DNA of 20,237 bases from Bacteriovoracaceae bacterium (GCA_023146355.1 JAGLCH010000297.1:1-20237), one strand, 5' to 3'; positions 1-8,586 are shown, counted from the stretch's first letter. The notes: generated from the letters alone by a model not told the origin. Numbers and translations are program-made.

Positions 1-105
1 CAAAACCAAGAGGAGGATGATATCGAGCTATCAAGAAGCCTCCCCAACTACAAAAATATCTATCAAAAAATAAAAACTAAAAAATCGTCACGCAAGAGGA
101 AGTAA
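1..105 (+). CDS. gspD: Probable GspD secretin, C-terminal end only (partial)
   Basis: An open frame enters from the left edge and runs 34 codons to TAA at 103-105. The visible residues are acidic (QNQEEDDIELS) and then strongly basic (KTKKSSRKRK). This short tail has no diagnostic secretin motif. The assignment comes from position: gspD normally precedes gspE directly, and the stop lies 4 nt before the gspE start, with the gspE ribosome site (AGAGGAAG, 95-102) inside this tail. Secretins form the T2SS outer-membrane channel, and some carry a short C-terminal pilotin-binding segment, but nothing here identifies one. It could instead be the tail of another T2SS gene such as gspC. Confidence 0.55.
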   Translation, partial: QNQEEDDIELSRSLPNYKNIYQKIKTKKSSRKRK

Positions 106-109
106 TTAG

Positions 110-1864
110 ATGAAACTTACTGACCACATGCTAGAAAAGGTAGAAGGCCAAAAAGATAAAATTGGCCAGCTGCTTTTAGATCATACTGCTCTATCTCAAG
201 AACAGCTAGGTGAAGCCCTTGAAATCCAAAAAGAATCTGGACGTCTCATTGGCGAGATTCTTTTAAAGAAAAACTATATTCACCCACACGATATTGTGAA
301 GGTTATTTGTCACCAGGTAGATATTCCATATGTTACTGATGTAAAGATTGAAGATATTGATCCAGAGCTAACAGTAAATATCCCCATTAGCTACGCAAAG
401 AATCATGAAATCTTACCAATAATGGAAACAGATTACTCTATTACCCTTCTCATGACTGATCCGTTCAACTTTGATGTTATCAATGATCTGCATGAGATTT
501 TCAAAAAAGAAGTAAAGACAATTGTTACTTCCCCATTAAAAATTCAAGATGCAATTAATAGAATTTACGAGAAGGCCAATAAGCACGTTGTTGAGTCTCT
601 AGAAGATGAGTTTGATGAAAACCTTGATCTCGATGGTACTATTGATATTCTTGATTCTGCTGCAGATGAAGCACCTGTTATCCGTTTCGTGAATACCATT
701 ATATTTCGTGCTGTAAAAGAGAGAGCTTCTGACATTCACATCGAACCAGGTGAGAAGGAAGTGAGTTACCGTTTTAGGATTAACGGTGTTATGCAAGAAG
801 TTCTTCGTCAGCCAGTAAAGACTCACGCAGCAGTCAGTTCAAGAATTAAAGTTATGGCAAAACTCGATATTGCTGAAAAACGTATCCCCCAAGATGGTAG
901 AATCCCGATCCAGATGGCCGGTAAAAATATTGATATTCGACTTAATACAGTTCCTCTTCGCCATGGAGAGCGACTGGTGATGCGTATTTTAGAAAAAAAC
1001 AGCATGGTACTAAATCTTGAATCGCTTGGATTTGAAGGGAAGGCGCTAGACCAGCTGGACGAACTTTCTAAAAGAAAAAATGGGGTACTCTATGTCACAG
1101 GCCCAACCGGCTCTGGTAAGACGACTACCCTAGCAGCAGTACTCGATAGAATTAGTGATCCGGAAAAAATGATTATTACAGTTGAGGACCCTGTCGAATA
1201 CGATCTTCCAGGAATTAGCCAAGTTCAGGTCAATCATAAAGTTAATCTGACATTTGCTACTGCTCTTAAGGCATTTCTTCGCCAAGATCCAGACGTCATG
1301 ATGGTTGGTGAAACGCGAGACTTTGAAACAGCAAAGACGGCGATTGAGGCATCTCTAACAGGTCACTTTGTACTCTCAACACTGCACACTAATGATGCAG
1401 CAAGTGCCCCAAACCGACTTATTGATATGGGGGTTGAGCCCTACCTAATATCCTCTTCTCTTGTTGGTGTATTAGCGCAAAGACTCGTGAGAACTCTTTG
1501 CCATCACTGTAGAAAGACAACAACAATTTCTGAGGCACAATTAAACCAGCTTGGTATTAAAAGTTTGCCTGCTGATGCTACTCCATATGAACCAGTTGGC
1601 TGTGCAAAATGTAATGATCGTGGATATGGCGCTAGAACGGTTGTTGCTGAATTTCTTGTTGTAACAGATGAAATCAAGGAGCTAATTCAGCTCAAGGCAG
1701 ATGCTGGCGCAGTGAAGAAGAAGGCGGTATCTCAAGGAATGGCCACCCTTAGACAAAATGCTCTTTTGAAATTTTATCGTGGCGTGACTTCAATGGATGA
1801 GATTCTCCGCGTGATCAACGAGGAAGAAGAATATCCTCAAAACCTCACTGAAGAGTTGGAGTAA
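110..1864 (+). CDS. gspE: T2SS assembly ATPase GspE
   Basis: Cytoplasmic hexameric ATPase that powers pseudopilus assembly (584 aa, slightly longer than the usual ~500 aa). Residues 17-69 fit a two-part MshEN-like N-terminal motif: K17-I-G through L33, L37 and Q40, a 5-residue spacer, then L46-I-G through Q69. The ATPase core shows Walker A GPTGSGKTT (331-339, K337), the Asp box IITVEDPVEY, Walker B VMMVGETRD and the His box LSTLHTNDAAS. A zinc site of two CxxC pairs follows (C464/C467 and C498/C501), typical of GspE and its relatives. The start is ATG 110 with AGAGGAAG just upstream. The stop is 3 nt before gspF. PilB/MshE-type ATPases share this fold, but the gspF-gspN context makes GspE secure. 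Confidence 0.97.
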   Translation: MKLTDHMLEKVEGQKDKIGQLLLDHTALSQEQLGEALEIQKESGRLIGEILLKKNYIHPHDIVKVICHQVDIPYVTDVKIEDIDPELTVNIPISYAKNHEILPIMETDYSITLLMTDPFNFDVINDLHEIFKKEVKTIVTSPLKIQDAINRIYEKANKHVVESLEDEFDENLDLDGTIDILDSAADEAPVIRFVNTIIFRAVKERASDIHIEPGEKEVSYRFRINGVMQEVLRQPVKTHAAVSSRIKVMAKLDIAEKRIPQDGRIPIQMAGKNIDIRLNTVPLRHGERLVMRILEKNSMVLNLESLGFEGKALDQLDELSKRKNGVLYVTGPTGSGKTTTLAAVLDRISDPEKMIITVEDPVEYDLPGISQVQVNHKVNLTFATALKAFLRQDPDVMMVGETRDFETAKTAIEASLTGHFVLSTLHTNDAASAPNRLIDMGVEPYLISSSLVGVLAQRLVRTLCHHCRKTTTISEAQLNQLGIKSLPADATPYEPVGCAKCNDRGYGARTVVAEFLVVTDEIKELIQLKADAGAVKKKAVSQGMATLRQNALLKFYRGVTSMDEILRVINEEEEYPQNLTEELE

Positions 1865-1867
1865 CAG

Positions 1868-3082
1868 ATGGCCCTGTATAGCTACAAAGGTCTAGGCCCT
1901 GACGGCAAAGAGGTTAAAAACACTGTTAATGCTGAGTCTGAAAGTCAGGCGAAGCAAAAGATCAAATCACTTGGTCTAATGATCATATCCATAAAAGAAC
2001 AAAAGGCAACGTCATCTAAGGATGCAACATCAGTGTCGTTTGTAAATGCGGTTAAGGTAGAAGACCTCTCACTAATGACCAGGCAACTGGCAACTCTTCT
2101 TAAGGCGAAAATTCAAATAGTGGAGGCCTTTAGTGCACTCGTTGACCAAACAGAGAATCCTCAGCTTAAGATAATGTTAGCAGAAGTACGTCAAAAGGTG
2201 AATGAAGGTAGCTCACTCGCCCAAGCATTTGGAGAATACCCAAGGGTTTTCGATAACGTATTTGTAAATATGCTAGATGCTGGAGAGGCCTCAGGTAACC
2301 TTGATATTGTTTTACTTAGACTTGCGGAGTTCACAGAAAACAGAGTAAAACTTAATAATAAGATAAAGGGTGCTATGACCTACCCTTTAATCATGGTCGT
2401 CTTCGCTACAATTATGATGGGTGCTATCTTTTCATTCGTTATACCGAAAATAACAAAAATCTTAATTTCACAAAAAGTTGAACTTCCACTTCCTACCAAA
2501 ATTGCAATTGGGATTTCAGATGGGGTAAAGAACTACTGGTGGCTGATGATTCTTGGTACCGTAACCATTATTTATCTTTTTCTCAAATATATTAAGACAA
2601 AAAAAGGTGAAGAAAACTGGCACCTCTTTCTTTTAAAAATGCCGGTTGTTAAAGATATTGTAGTTATGATTAATGTCAGTCGATTTTGCTCAACTCTTTC
2701 AACACTTCTCTCTTCCGGTGTACCTATTCTTGCTGCGATGAGAATCGTCGGAAATATTGTGACAAACGTTCACATGAAAAAAGTCGTAGAGAAATCTCGA
2801 ATCAATATTACAGAAGGTGGATCAATTGCTGAACCACTGGCAGAAAGTGGTCTATTCCCAACAATGATGACCCACATGCTTACACTTGGAGAAAGGTCTG
2901 GTGAGGTAGAGGAAATGCTCAATATTGTGGCCGAGAACTATCAAGATGAGCTCGATACAAAGCTTAGTAGACTAACAACTATTCTTGAACCACTCATGTT
3001 AATTGGAATGGGCCTTGCTGTTTTATTTATAGTATTCTCTGTTGTTATGCCGATGATGCAAATGGGAAATTTAACACGTTAG
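1868..3082 (+). CDS. gspF: T2SS inner-membrane platform protein GspF
   Basis: Polytopic platform protein that couples the GspE ATPase to the growing pseudopilus (404 aa, the family's normal length). It opens with the typical short N-terminal segment (ALYSYKGLGPDGKEV). Two T2SSF helical domains follow, about residues 66-190 and 270-385. The second shows the LSTLLSSGVPILAAM and LGERSGEVEEML signatures, and the first has the matching LATLLKAKIQIVEAF and LDAGEASGNLD. Three membrane segments are visible: after KGAMTYPLIM (about 170-195), around WWLMILGTVTIIYLFL, and near the C terminus (LMLIGMGLAVLFIVFSVV). The start codon is 3 nt after the gspE stop, with GGAG in the end of gspE as its ribosome site. 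Confidence 0.97.
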   Translation: MALYSYKGLGPDGKEVKNTVNAESESQAKQKIKSLGLMIISIKEQKATSSKDATSVSFVNAVKVEDLSLMTRQLATLLKAKIQIVEAFSALVDQTENPQLKIMLAEVRQKVNEGSSLAQAFGEYPRVFDNVFVNMLDAGEASGNLDIVLLRLAEFTENRVKLNNKIKGAMTYPLIMVVFATIMMGAIFSFVIPKITKILISQKVELPLPTKIAIGISDGVKNYWWLMILGTVTIIYLFLKYIKTKKGEENWHLFLLKMPVVKDIVVMINVSRFCSTLSTLLSSGVPILAAMRIVGNIVTNVHMKKVVEKSRINITEGGSIAEPLAESGLFPTMMTHMLTLGERSGEVEEMLNIVAENYQDELDTKLSRLTTILEPLMLIGMGLAVLFIVFSVVMPMMQMGNLTR

Positions 3083-3099
3083 AATATAAAGGAGTTTAA

Positions 3100-3555
3100 A
3101 TGAAAAACACAACGCATAAGAGCGTGCTCAAAAAGCTAAGGTCACAAGCTGGCTTTTCACTTTTAGAAATCCTCATCGCTCTTTCACTTATGGCAGTTGC
3201 CTTAGGTTTTGTAGGTTCAAAATTATTTCAACAGTTTCAATCGGGAAAGGTTGATGCCGCTGGAATCCAAATGAAAACCATACAATCAGTTCTAAAAGAT
3301 TACAGGAGAGACTGTAATCGCTATCCTACAACTGAGCAGGGACTCGATGCACTGCTAGATAAGCCAACAGTTGGAAGAGAGTGTAAAAGGTACCGCCCAG
3401 ACGGTTATCTTGAGGCAGAAGAAGTGCCAATGGACCCTTGGGATAGTGAGTATGTTTACGAATCTGATGGAAAAACCATTACAATGTATTCATTTGGACC
3501 AGACCAAGAGGAAGGCACAGAGGATGATATTCACCTCAACAAAAAGAAAAAATAG
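3100..3555 (+). CDS. gspG: T2SS major pseudopilin GspG
   Basis: Major subunit of the periplasmic pseudopilus (151 aa). It has an 18-residue basic leader ending QAG, then a prepilin peptidase site G18|F19 with Glu at +5 (FSLLEILIALSL), N-methylation type. The body carries GspG hallmarks: RRDCNRYPTTEQGLDAL, the DPWDSEYVYES segment (family form 'DPWGxPYxY') and the C-terminal acidic calcium-site loop SFGPDQEEGTEDD. It ends with a lysine run. AAGGAG lies upstream of the ATG. The 3' end overlaps the gspH start by 32 nt. Confidence 0.96.
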   Translation: MKNTTHKSVLKKLRSQAGFSLLEILIALSLMAVALGFVGSKLFQQFQSGKVDAAGIQMKTIQSVLKDYRRDCNRYPTTEQGLDALLDKPTVGRECKRYRPDGYLEAEEVPMDPWDSEYVYESDGKTITMYSFGPDQEEGTEDDIHLNKKKK

Positions 3556-4225
3556 TGCCATAAAAAAGAATGGGGGCTTCTCGCTTTTTGAGGTCCTCAT
3601 TGCACTTTCTCTTACTGCCATTATGTTGGGTGCTGTAATAGGTGGAACATTCACCGATTCTCAAAAATTAGATGATACCCTTCAAAAGATTGAAAACGCG
3701 GTACGCTTTTCGTCCGATGAAGCGACTCTACGCAATAAAATCATACGAATTCACTTCAATTTAGATAAGTCTCCCCAACACTACTCAGTCGAGTATGGGC
3801 CGAGTGATAGTTTTGTTCTTCCTGCATTTGTCGCAGAAGAAGAGGAAGATCTCTCTTTGGACGAAACAGAAGAAAGAGCGAAAGAAAAAGAAAAGCTCAA
3901 CCAAAGATTTAATAAAGTACAGGAATTCGAAGAAGAAAACCTAGAGCTTTCAGAAGATATAAAAATTATTGCGATCGGAACAGATCTCCATAAAAAACTC
4001 ATTCTAGATGGAGCAAGCTCAATTTACGTCTACCCCACGGGGGAAAAAGATGGAGCAGTTATTATTTTAGGCACAAGTGAAGAAGTGGTAGCACTGAAAA
4101 TATCTCCCTTCACTACTGATATTGAAAAAGAATACATTACACTTGATAATATACTCACAGATGAACTCGATGAAAAACAAATCGAGGTAGCAAAGAAGTT
4201 ATTTGAGAAATGGTTAAAAGAGTAA
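3524..4225 (+). CDS. gspH: T2SS minor pseudopilin GspH
   Basis: Minor pseudopilin (233 aa). I chose ATG 3524 because it follows GAGGAAGG (3508-3515) by 8 nt and gives an 18-residue basic leader identical in length to that of GspG; a longer frame from 3371 would bury the leader behind about 50 residues. The prepilin peptidase site is G18|F19 with Glu at +5 (FSLFEVLIALSL). The protein is long for GspH (usually about 150-190 aa) because of a highly charged Glu/Lys segment at roughly residues 105-145 (EEEEDLSLDETEERAKEKEK and onward) that looks helical or coiled. It overlaps gspG by 32 nt and gspI by 16 nt. The H name rests mainly on gene order. Confidence 0.88.
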   Translation: MIFTSTKRKNSAIKKNGGFSLFEVLIALSLTAIMLGAVIGGTFTDSQKLDDTLQKIENAVRFSSDEATLRNKIIRIHFNLDKSPQHYSVEYGPSDSFVLPAFVAEEEEDLSLDETEERAKEKEKLNQRFNKVQEFEEENLELSEDIKIIAIGTDLHKKLILDGASSIYVYPTGEKDGAVIILGTSEEVVALKISPFTTDIEKEYITLDNILTDELDEKQIEVAKKLFEKWLKE

Positions 4226-4725
4226 ACAAACAAAATGGATTCACACTTTTAGAGGTATTAATCGCTCTTTCGATTTTTGCTTTCTTTGCGTCAGCGTATG
4301 TAACACGAGAGTCCTATAACCTATCGCTCTCTAGTCATATTAAAGAAGAAGAAAAGCTTAAGACTCTATGTGAGCAAGTAATCAATCAACTTATCGCCAC
4401 TCCACAAGAATATTCTGAAACACTCATAACTAGGCCTGAGACAAAGAAGTTTGAAAAAGAGCCTGAGTATGAGTATACCATTGAGTGGAAGAAACTAGAG
4501 ATGCCAGATTTCAACAAGCTTCTCCCAGAGGATGAGAGGAGAGAATCCGGCACTGAGGCCTCAAGCGGTATTGAGAAAAGCCTTCTGGCACAAGTAAAAT
4601 CAAACCTTGAGTCCATGTTATGGCAGGTGAAGGTTACAGTCTTTAATAGCAAAACAAAATTTTCATTCTCCCTGTCAACCTGGCTTTACAACGATAAGGC
4701 CAAAGTACAATTTGGTGGAATGTGA
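4210..4725 (+). CDS. gspI: T2SS minor pseudopilin GspI
   Basis: Minor pseudopilin (171 aa) of the pseudopilus tip complex GspH-I-J-K. The leader MVKRVNKQNG is short and basic. Cleavage falls at G10|F11 with Glu15 at +5 (FTLLEVLIALSIFAFF). The remainder is a hydrophilic globular domain with IEWKKLEMPDF and a Ser/Phe-rich beta segment near the end, plausible for GspI. It is somewhat longer than the usual ~125 aa. It overlaps gspH by 16 nt and its TGA overlaps the gspJ ATG by one base. The I name follows the conserved G-H-I-J-K order. Confidence 0.88.
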   Translation: MVKRVNKQNGFTLLEVLIALSIFAFFASAYVTRESYNLSLSSHIKEEEKLKTLCEQVINQLIATPQEYSETLITRPETKKFEKEPEYEYTIEWKKLEMPDFNKLLPEDERRESGTEASSGIEKSLLAQVKSNLESMLWQVKVTVFNSKTKFSFSLSTWLYNDKAKVQFGGM

Positions 4726-5561
4726 TGAAACGAAATACAGAATCAGGCTTTACTCTTCTCGAAATCCTGATGGCCATCATGGTACTATCAATAATGATGG
4801 TGCTTGTATTTGATATGAGTAGCACCAGTACCGAAACAGTTGAAAGAGTAATGGCAGAAGACCGGGAATACATGCAGGTGCAAACTGCTTTTGCTATTAT
4901 TGATCGCGATTTTTCTTCTTACTACACCCCCTTGTTTACAGAAGTACCTAAAAAGCAGAATCCAGGAGAATCATCAAGAAACGATGGGGACAATGAGCGC
5001 TTTGATGGGGTGACTCATATGGGAAAGTTGATTCCAATTGTAGACAATCAGGAAAAACATGAATTAATTTTCATGACCAGCTCTAACAAAAGGCGCCTTC
5101 AAGGAATTAAGCAGTCCAACTTTGCTTGGGTTCGCTATACCCTTCGACCGAAAGAAAAAAACTCAAACGATGAAGATGAAGATGGGCCAAAGGGTGAATT
5201 TGAACTTGTGCGCCAATATTCTGCCGATGACCCCTACTCCCCTTCATTTGAGTGGGATCAAATTAAATCAAACATTCTTCTGCGAAATGTAACAAAATTC
5301 CAATTTTACTTCTGGGATAATGCCAAGGAAGACTTTGTAGAGTCGATTAGCGACATATCTGAAAAACAAAAGGTAGTGAGGCTCATTCGGGTAAACCTCA
5401 CTTGGATTAATAGAAATGGCTTTAAAATCGAAACTAACCGTAGCTTTAGAGCAATGTGGTATTTCCATGATGCGAGTAAAGAAATATCTACTTCACCACC
5501 AAACAAAAATAGTGATTTTTTATACAAAGCTAAAGATGATGAGGACGAAGATGACAAATAA
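4725..5561 (+). CDS. gspJ: T2SS minor pseudopilin GspJ
   Basis: Minor pseudopilin (278 aa) of the tip complex. ATG 4725 is preferred over the in-frame GTG at 4722: it sits 5 nt after GGTGGA and overlaps the gspI stop (TGATG). The leader MKRNTESG is cleaved before F9, with Glu at +5 (FTLLEILMAIMVLSIMM). The family segment 'afaiIDRDFSSYYTPLF' (residues about 50-70) matches the usual GspJ 'R.l..D...l..R' region. A mid-protein Asn/Asp/Glu-rich stretch (NSNDEDEDGPKGEFEL) and a very acidic tail (KDDEDEDDK) may bind metal or simply be disordered. It overlaps gspK by 11 nt. Confidence 0.9.
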   Translation: MKRNTESGFTLLEILMAIMVLSIMMVLVFDMSSTSTETVERVMAEDREYMQVQTAFAIIDRDFSSYYTPLFTEVPKKQNPGESSRNDGDNERFDGVTHMGKLIPIVDNQEKHELIFMTSSNKRRLQGIKQSNFAWVRYTLRPKEKNSNDEDEDGPKGEFELVRQYSADDPYSPSFEWDQIKSNILLRNVTKFQFYFWDNAKEDFVESISDISEKQKVVRLIRVNLTWINRNGFKIETNRSFRAMWYFHDASKEISTSPPNKNSDFLYKAKDDEDEDDK

Positions 5562-6936
5562 CCGTCCAGCAAAAAATCCAGAGAGCGGGGTTGCCATCAT
5601 TATGGTGATGACTACAATTATGCTCCTTATGATTATACTCGCCAACTTCTCTTTTGATACTGATCTAAATAAACTCAAGATATTTAACGCTCAAGATCGC
5701 GCGCAAGCAAAGCTCAATGCCGAAGCAGGACTAAGCTTTGCAATGAGTAAGCTTCGTCTTTACCAAGAGGCCCGAAATACACTTGAAAAAAACAAATCGC
5801 TAAAGGAAGTAATCCCTGAAGGAAAACTCCAGTCTATGATGACTGAGCCGTTGATCTACCCCCCTCCGGTCCCAGAATCAGCGGATATCATTCAAAAAAC
5901 CGCACTTAAGGACTTCACCGAAAGCTCACTAATCCAAGGTAATATATCAGTCACCATTGCTCCAATTAAGGGTTTTCTAAACCCTAATAACCTACGCCTC
6001 CCAGATCTTGCACCAAATTCTCAATCACAAGACCAAGGATACTTAACAGATTCCCAAATCGAGGAGCAAAACAAAAAGGACGAAGAGGCCAAAAATCGTC
6101 AGAGCAACATTGAAAAAGAAATTGTTAAAATTATAGAAGATCAAATTAAGCGAAAAATAGAAGAGAACCCTGAGAACTCACTTCTTTTTGGTGAGGTTGA
6201 TGCCAAACTTCTAGTTAAGGAACTCAAATTCTTCGTCAATGATAAAGGGAAATTTACTGATGACGAGAAGTCAGATATTGAAAATATATACTCTGAAGCA
6301 GAAATAACTCCCAAATATGCTCCCATGACCTCACTGTCAGAGATGTATCTACTCGCAGGTTGGAATGATCAGCTGGTTAACCTCATTATCGATAGGCTCA
6401 CAGTACATGAATCGGGGATCATCATTGTCAATGAGCTTACAGAAAATCAGCTTCGCATGCTTTTCCCAAGGATTGAAGAAGAGCAAGTTGATAACTTCTT
6501 CAGGTACCGTGATGGGGCCTCAGAGGTATCGGAAGATGAGATGGATGAAGATACTAAACCCCATCCTTTTAAAGATATCGATGGGTTTAAAAAGGCCGTA
6601 ACAGGCGAGCTTGCAATTATTGAAGAGAGCGCATACGAGGAACGAATTGCAGAACTAAAAAAGGCAGGTTTGAGCCTAGGAATAGCTGGAAAGCTATTTA
6701 GAGTAAGCTCTCGCGGGGAAATGAGAAATGCTGTATACCAGCTCGAAGCAATAGTGGATTTACCAATCAAAGAGCTTCCCTTTAAAACCACCGAGACAAC
6801 AAAAAAAGATAGTACTAACCAGACTAAAATGGTCGATGACAATGCAGGCTCAACGAAAAAAACAAGTAAATCAGAGAAAAAGGAAGCACCTGTGGAGTTT
6901 CTCCTTCCTCGTATTGTTGAAATCACAATCCAGTAA
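5551..6936 (+). CDS. gspK: T2SS atypical pseudopilin GspK (tip subunit)
   Basis: Large pseudopilin (461 aa) that caps the pseudopilus. ATG 5551 has GAGGA at 5541-5545 and gives a 13-residue leader ending PESG. The residue at +5 after cleavage (V14) is Met18, not Glu, the known exception that marks GspK. The membrane helix is VAIIMVMTTIMLLMIILANF. The body carries the helical insertion typical of GspK, with NAEAGLSFAMSKLRL early and repeated SxxEL/LxxAGW-type helix-hairpin segments (TSLSEMYLLAGWNDQ; VNELTENQLRMLFPRI). A Lys/Ser/Thr-rich low-complexity linker (about 412-447) precedes the C-terminal PRIVEITIQ. A longer frame beginning at 5416 inside gspJ is not used because it would bury the prepilin leader. 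Confidence 0.92.
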   Translation: MTNNRPAKNPESGVAIIMVMTTIMLLMIILANFSFDTDLNKLKIFNAQDRAQAKLNAEAGLSFAMSKLRLYQEARNTLEKNKSLKEVIPEGKLQSMMTEPLIYPPPVPESADIIQKTALKDFTESSLIQGNISVTIAPIKGFLNPNNLRLPDLAPNSQSQDQGYLTDSQIEEQNKKDEEAKNRQSNIEKEIVKIIEDQIKRKIEENPENSLLFGEVDAKLLVKELKFFVNDKGKFTDDEKSDIENIYSEAEITPKYAPMTSLSEMYLLAGWNDQLVNLIIDRLTVHESGIIIVNELTENQLRMLFPRIEEEQVDNFFRYRDGASEVSEDEMDEDTKPHPFKDIDGFKKAVTGELAIIEESAYEERIAELKKAGLSLGIAGKLFRVSSRGEMRNAVYQLEAIVDLPIKELPFKTTETTKKDSTNQTKMVDDNAGSTKKTSKSEKKEAPVEFLLPRIVEITIQ

Positions 6937-6957
6937 TACTGCCGGCATCCTTTTTCC

Positions 6958-6998
6958 TACCAAAAGATTTGAGTATTTCCCATTTTTTTTGGTAAGAT
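6958..6998 (+). promoter_or_regulatory. Inverted repeat with possible internal promoter before gspL
   Basis: The 68-nt gap between gspK and gspL is the largest in the operon. It contains an 8-bp inverted repeat, TACCAAAA (6958-6965) and TTTTGGTA (6987-6994), with a 21-nt loop. Overlapping it is a promoter-like pair, TTGAGT (6969-6974) and TAAGAT (6993-6998), with 18 nt between. Both hexamers are imperfect. If used, the promoter would start transcription at about the gspL ATG. Confidence 0.3.
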
Positions 6999-7004
6999 AA
7001 ACAT

Positions 7005-8585
7005 ATGAATATACTTTCAATCGACACTGGTTCCTACTCTGTAAAGTTTCTTGAATTTCGCCATGAAAGGCGTCACCTTATCCTTGACCATATGCAGGAA
7101 ATTATCCTCAGTGAAGTTAAAGATGAATTCGATGATGAGCTGAGCACCGAGGAACTACAAGAACAAATTATTAAAGCCTACTTAAAGGATCTTCAGTTTA
7201 GTGGGAAGATAATCTCACATATTCCAAGAAAACTTTTAACCAACCGCTTTATTAATATTCCAATCAACAATCGCAAAAAAGCAGAAATGATGGTTCCCCA
7301 TCAACTCGATGGAAACCTACCATATCCAATATCTAAAGCTCACTATACTTCTGATCTTTATAAGACTGGTACGACATACTTTGCGATCGTCAATGTGGCC
7401 CAAACTGAATCATTTAATGAACTGTACAATGGACTAACGAGAGATAAGATTCTTCCCACTCACATGTTTAGTGAAATGAGTGCCGTACTAGCATACTCAT
7501 GGGAACATAAAATCAAAGGACCTGTCTGTTTAATTGATATCGGCCATACGACTAGCAATGCCTACTTCATTCACGATGGTAAGATCGTTGCAACTCATAC
7601 TTCGTATCTTGCTGGTGATAATATTACTGAAACCATTGCTGAAACCTACCAAATACAAAAAGAAGATGCCGTTAAGTACAAGCATGAAAAATGTTTTTTC
7701 CTTACCACCCAACAGCTTGAAGGCGTAAGTGACGCGCAGAAGGAGTTTGCAACTATCATGAAACAAGTGATGAGTCCTCTCATCTCGGACTTCAAACGAT
7801 GGGAGCTAGGTTTCCGTGTTAAGCACGCCATCCCACTAGAGAAAATTTTCATATTCGGTGGTACAAGTAATATTGAAAACATCGACAATTTCCTAACTCA
7901 GGCCCTCGGAGTTAATGTTGAAAAACTTGGCGATATCTACTCGCCAAAAGATAATGCGCCGATGTCAGAGTGCGAGAAATCAACATATGCAATGGGGAGC
8001 TTGCTCGCATTGACTCAAGTATGGAAAAGACAACCATCCAATTTCTTACGAGGGGCATATCTATCAACGTTTAGTGATACTATTACTCTACACTCAAGCG
8101 CGTTTCTAGCATCAAGAACTCTGCTTATTTCTTTGATTTTGAGCATCGGTTTGATTGCAAATTATATAAATGCTTCAAGTTCTGAGGCGAAGCTAACGAA
8201 AAAAATTGCAAAAATGCTTAAGTCTCCTTCGCTCGAACTTTCACCAAGAGAAGTGAGAAGCTTTAAGAAGAGACCAGTCGCTATTTTAAGAAAGCTAAAG
8301 CGTAAGGAACGTGGAATGATTTCCAGCATAAAAGCTTTAAAGAATTCAAGTGGAAACAATGCTGTTCTTCCACTTGCAGAGCTTAGTAAAATTGTTGGGA
8401 GGAATGAGAAGGTTGATCTCACTAGTTTTAATTATGAATCAAATTTGATAGTAGCAAGTTTTGCGGCAGACGCTTCGGAGGAACTAGTTGACTTAAAAAA
8501 GCAACTCAAGCAGAGCGGTCTCACAGGCGTCAAGATAAACCACAAAGAAGGCAGCAAAGAATTAAGCCTAGAGTTTAGGGATTAA
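7005..8585 (+). CDS. gspL: T2SS assembly protein GspL (actin-like/PilM-type fold)
   Basis: Bitopic inner-membrane protein that links GspE to the periplasmic machinery (526 aa, longer than the usual ~400). Residues 1 to about 345 form an actin-like cytoplasmic domain with recognisable nucleotide-binding motifs: phosphate-1 LSIDTGSYSVKFLEF at the N terminus, phosphate-2 CLIDIGHTTSNAYF, and the adenosine motif IFIFGGTSNIENIDNF. A membrane segment follows at about 368-388 (RTLLISLILSIGLIANYI). The periplasmic part has a basic helical stretch and a C-terminal ferredoxin-like domain as in GspL/PilN. The motifs look closer to PilM/FtsA than to enterobacterial GspL. There is no clear Shine-Dalgarno sequence before the ATG. 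gspM starts 1 nt after the stop. Confidence 0.9.
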   Translation: MNILSIDTGSYSVKFLEFRHERRHLILDHMQEIILSEVKDEFDDELSTEELQEQIIKAYLKDLQFSGKIISHIPRKLLTNRFINIPINNRKKAEMMVPHQLDGNLPYPISKAHYTSDLYKTGTTYFAIVNVAQTESFNELYNGLTRDKILPTHMFSEMSAVLAYSWEHKIKGPVCLIDIGHTTSNAYFIHDGKIVATHTSYLAGDNITETIAETYQIQKEDAVKYKHEKCFFLTTQQLEGVSDAQKEFATIMKQVMSPLISDFKRWELGFRVKHAIPLEKIFIFGGTSNIENIDNFLTQALGVNVEKLGDIYSPKDNAPMSECEKSTYAMGSLLALTQVWKRQPSNFLRGAYLSTFSDTITLHSSAFLASRTLLISLILSIGLIANYINASSSEAKLTKKIAKMLKSPSLELSPREVRSFKKRPVAILRKLKRKERGMISSIKALKNSSGNNAVLPLAELSKIVGRNEKVDLTSFNYESNLIVASFAADASEELVDLKKQLKQSGLTGVKINHKEGSKELSLEFRD

Positions 8586-8586
8586 G

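Noticed and set aside
3371..3523. Upstream extension of gspH into gspG
   Set aside because: It is only the gspG sequence read in another frame; prepilin leaders are short and ATG 3524 has a strong ribosome site.
4722..4724. GTG start for gspJ
   Set aside because: ATG at 4725 is better spaced from GGTGGA and gives the normal stop-start overlap.
6447..6926. 159-aa frame on the minus strand opposite gspK
   Set aside because: It is a shadow of a secure gspK coding frame, with a Ser-rich composition typical of antisense translation and no ribosome site.
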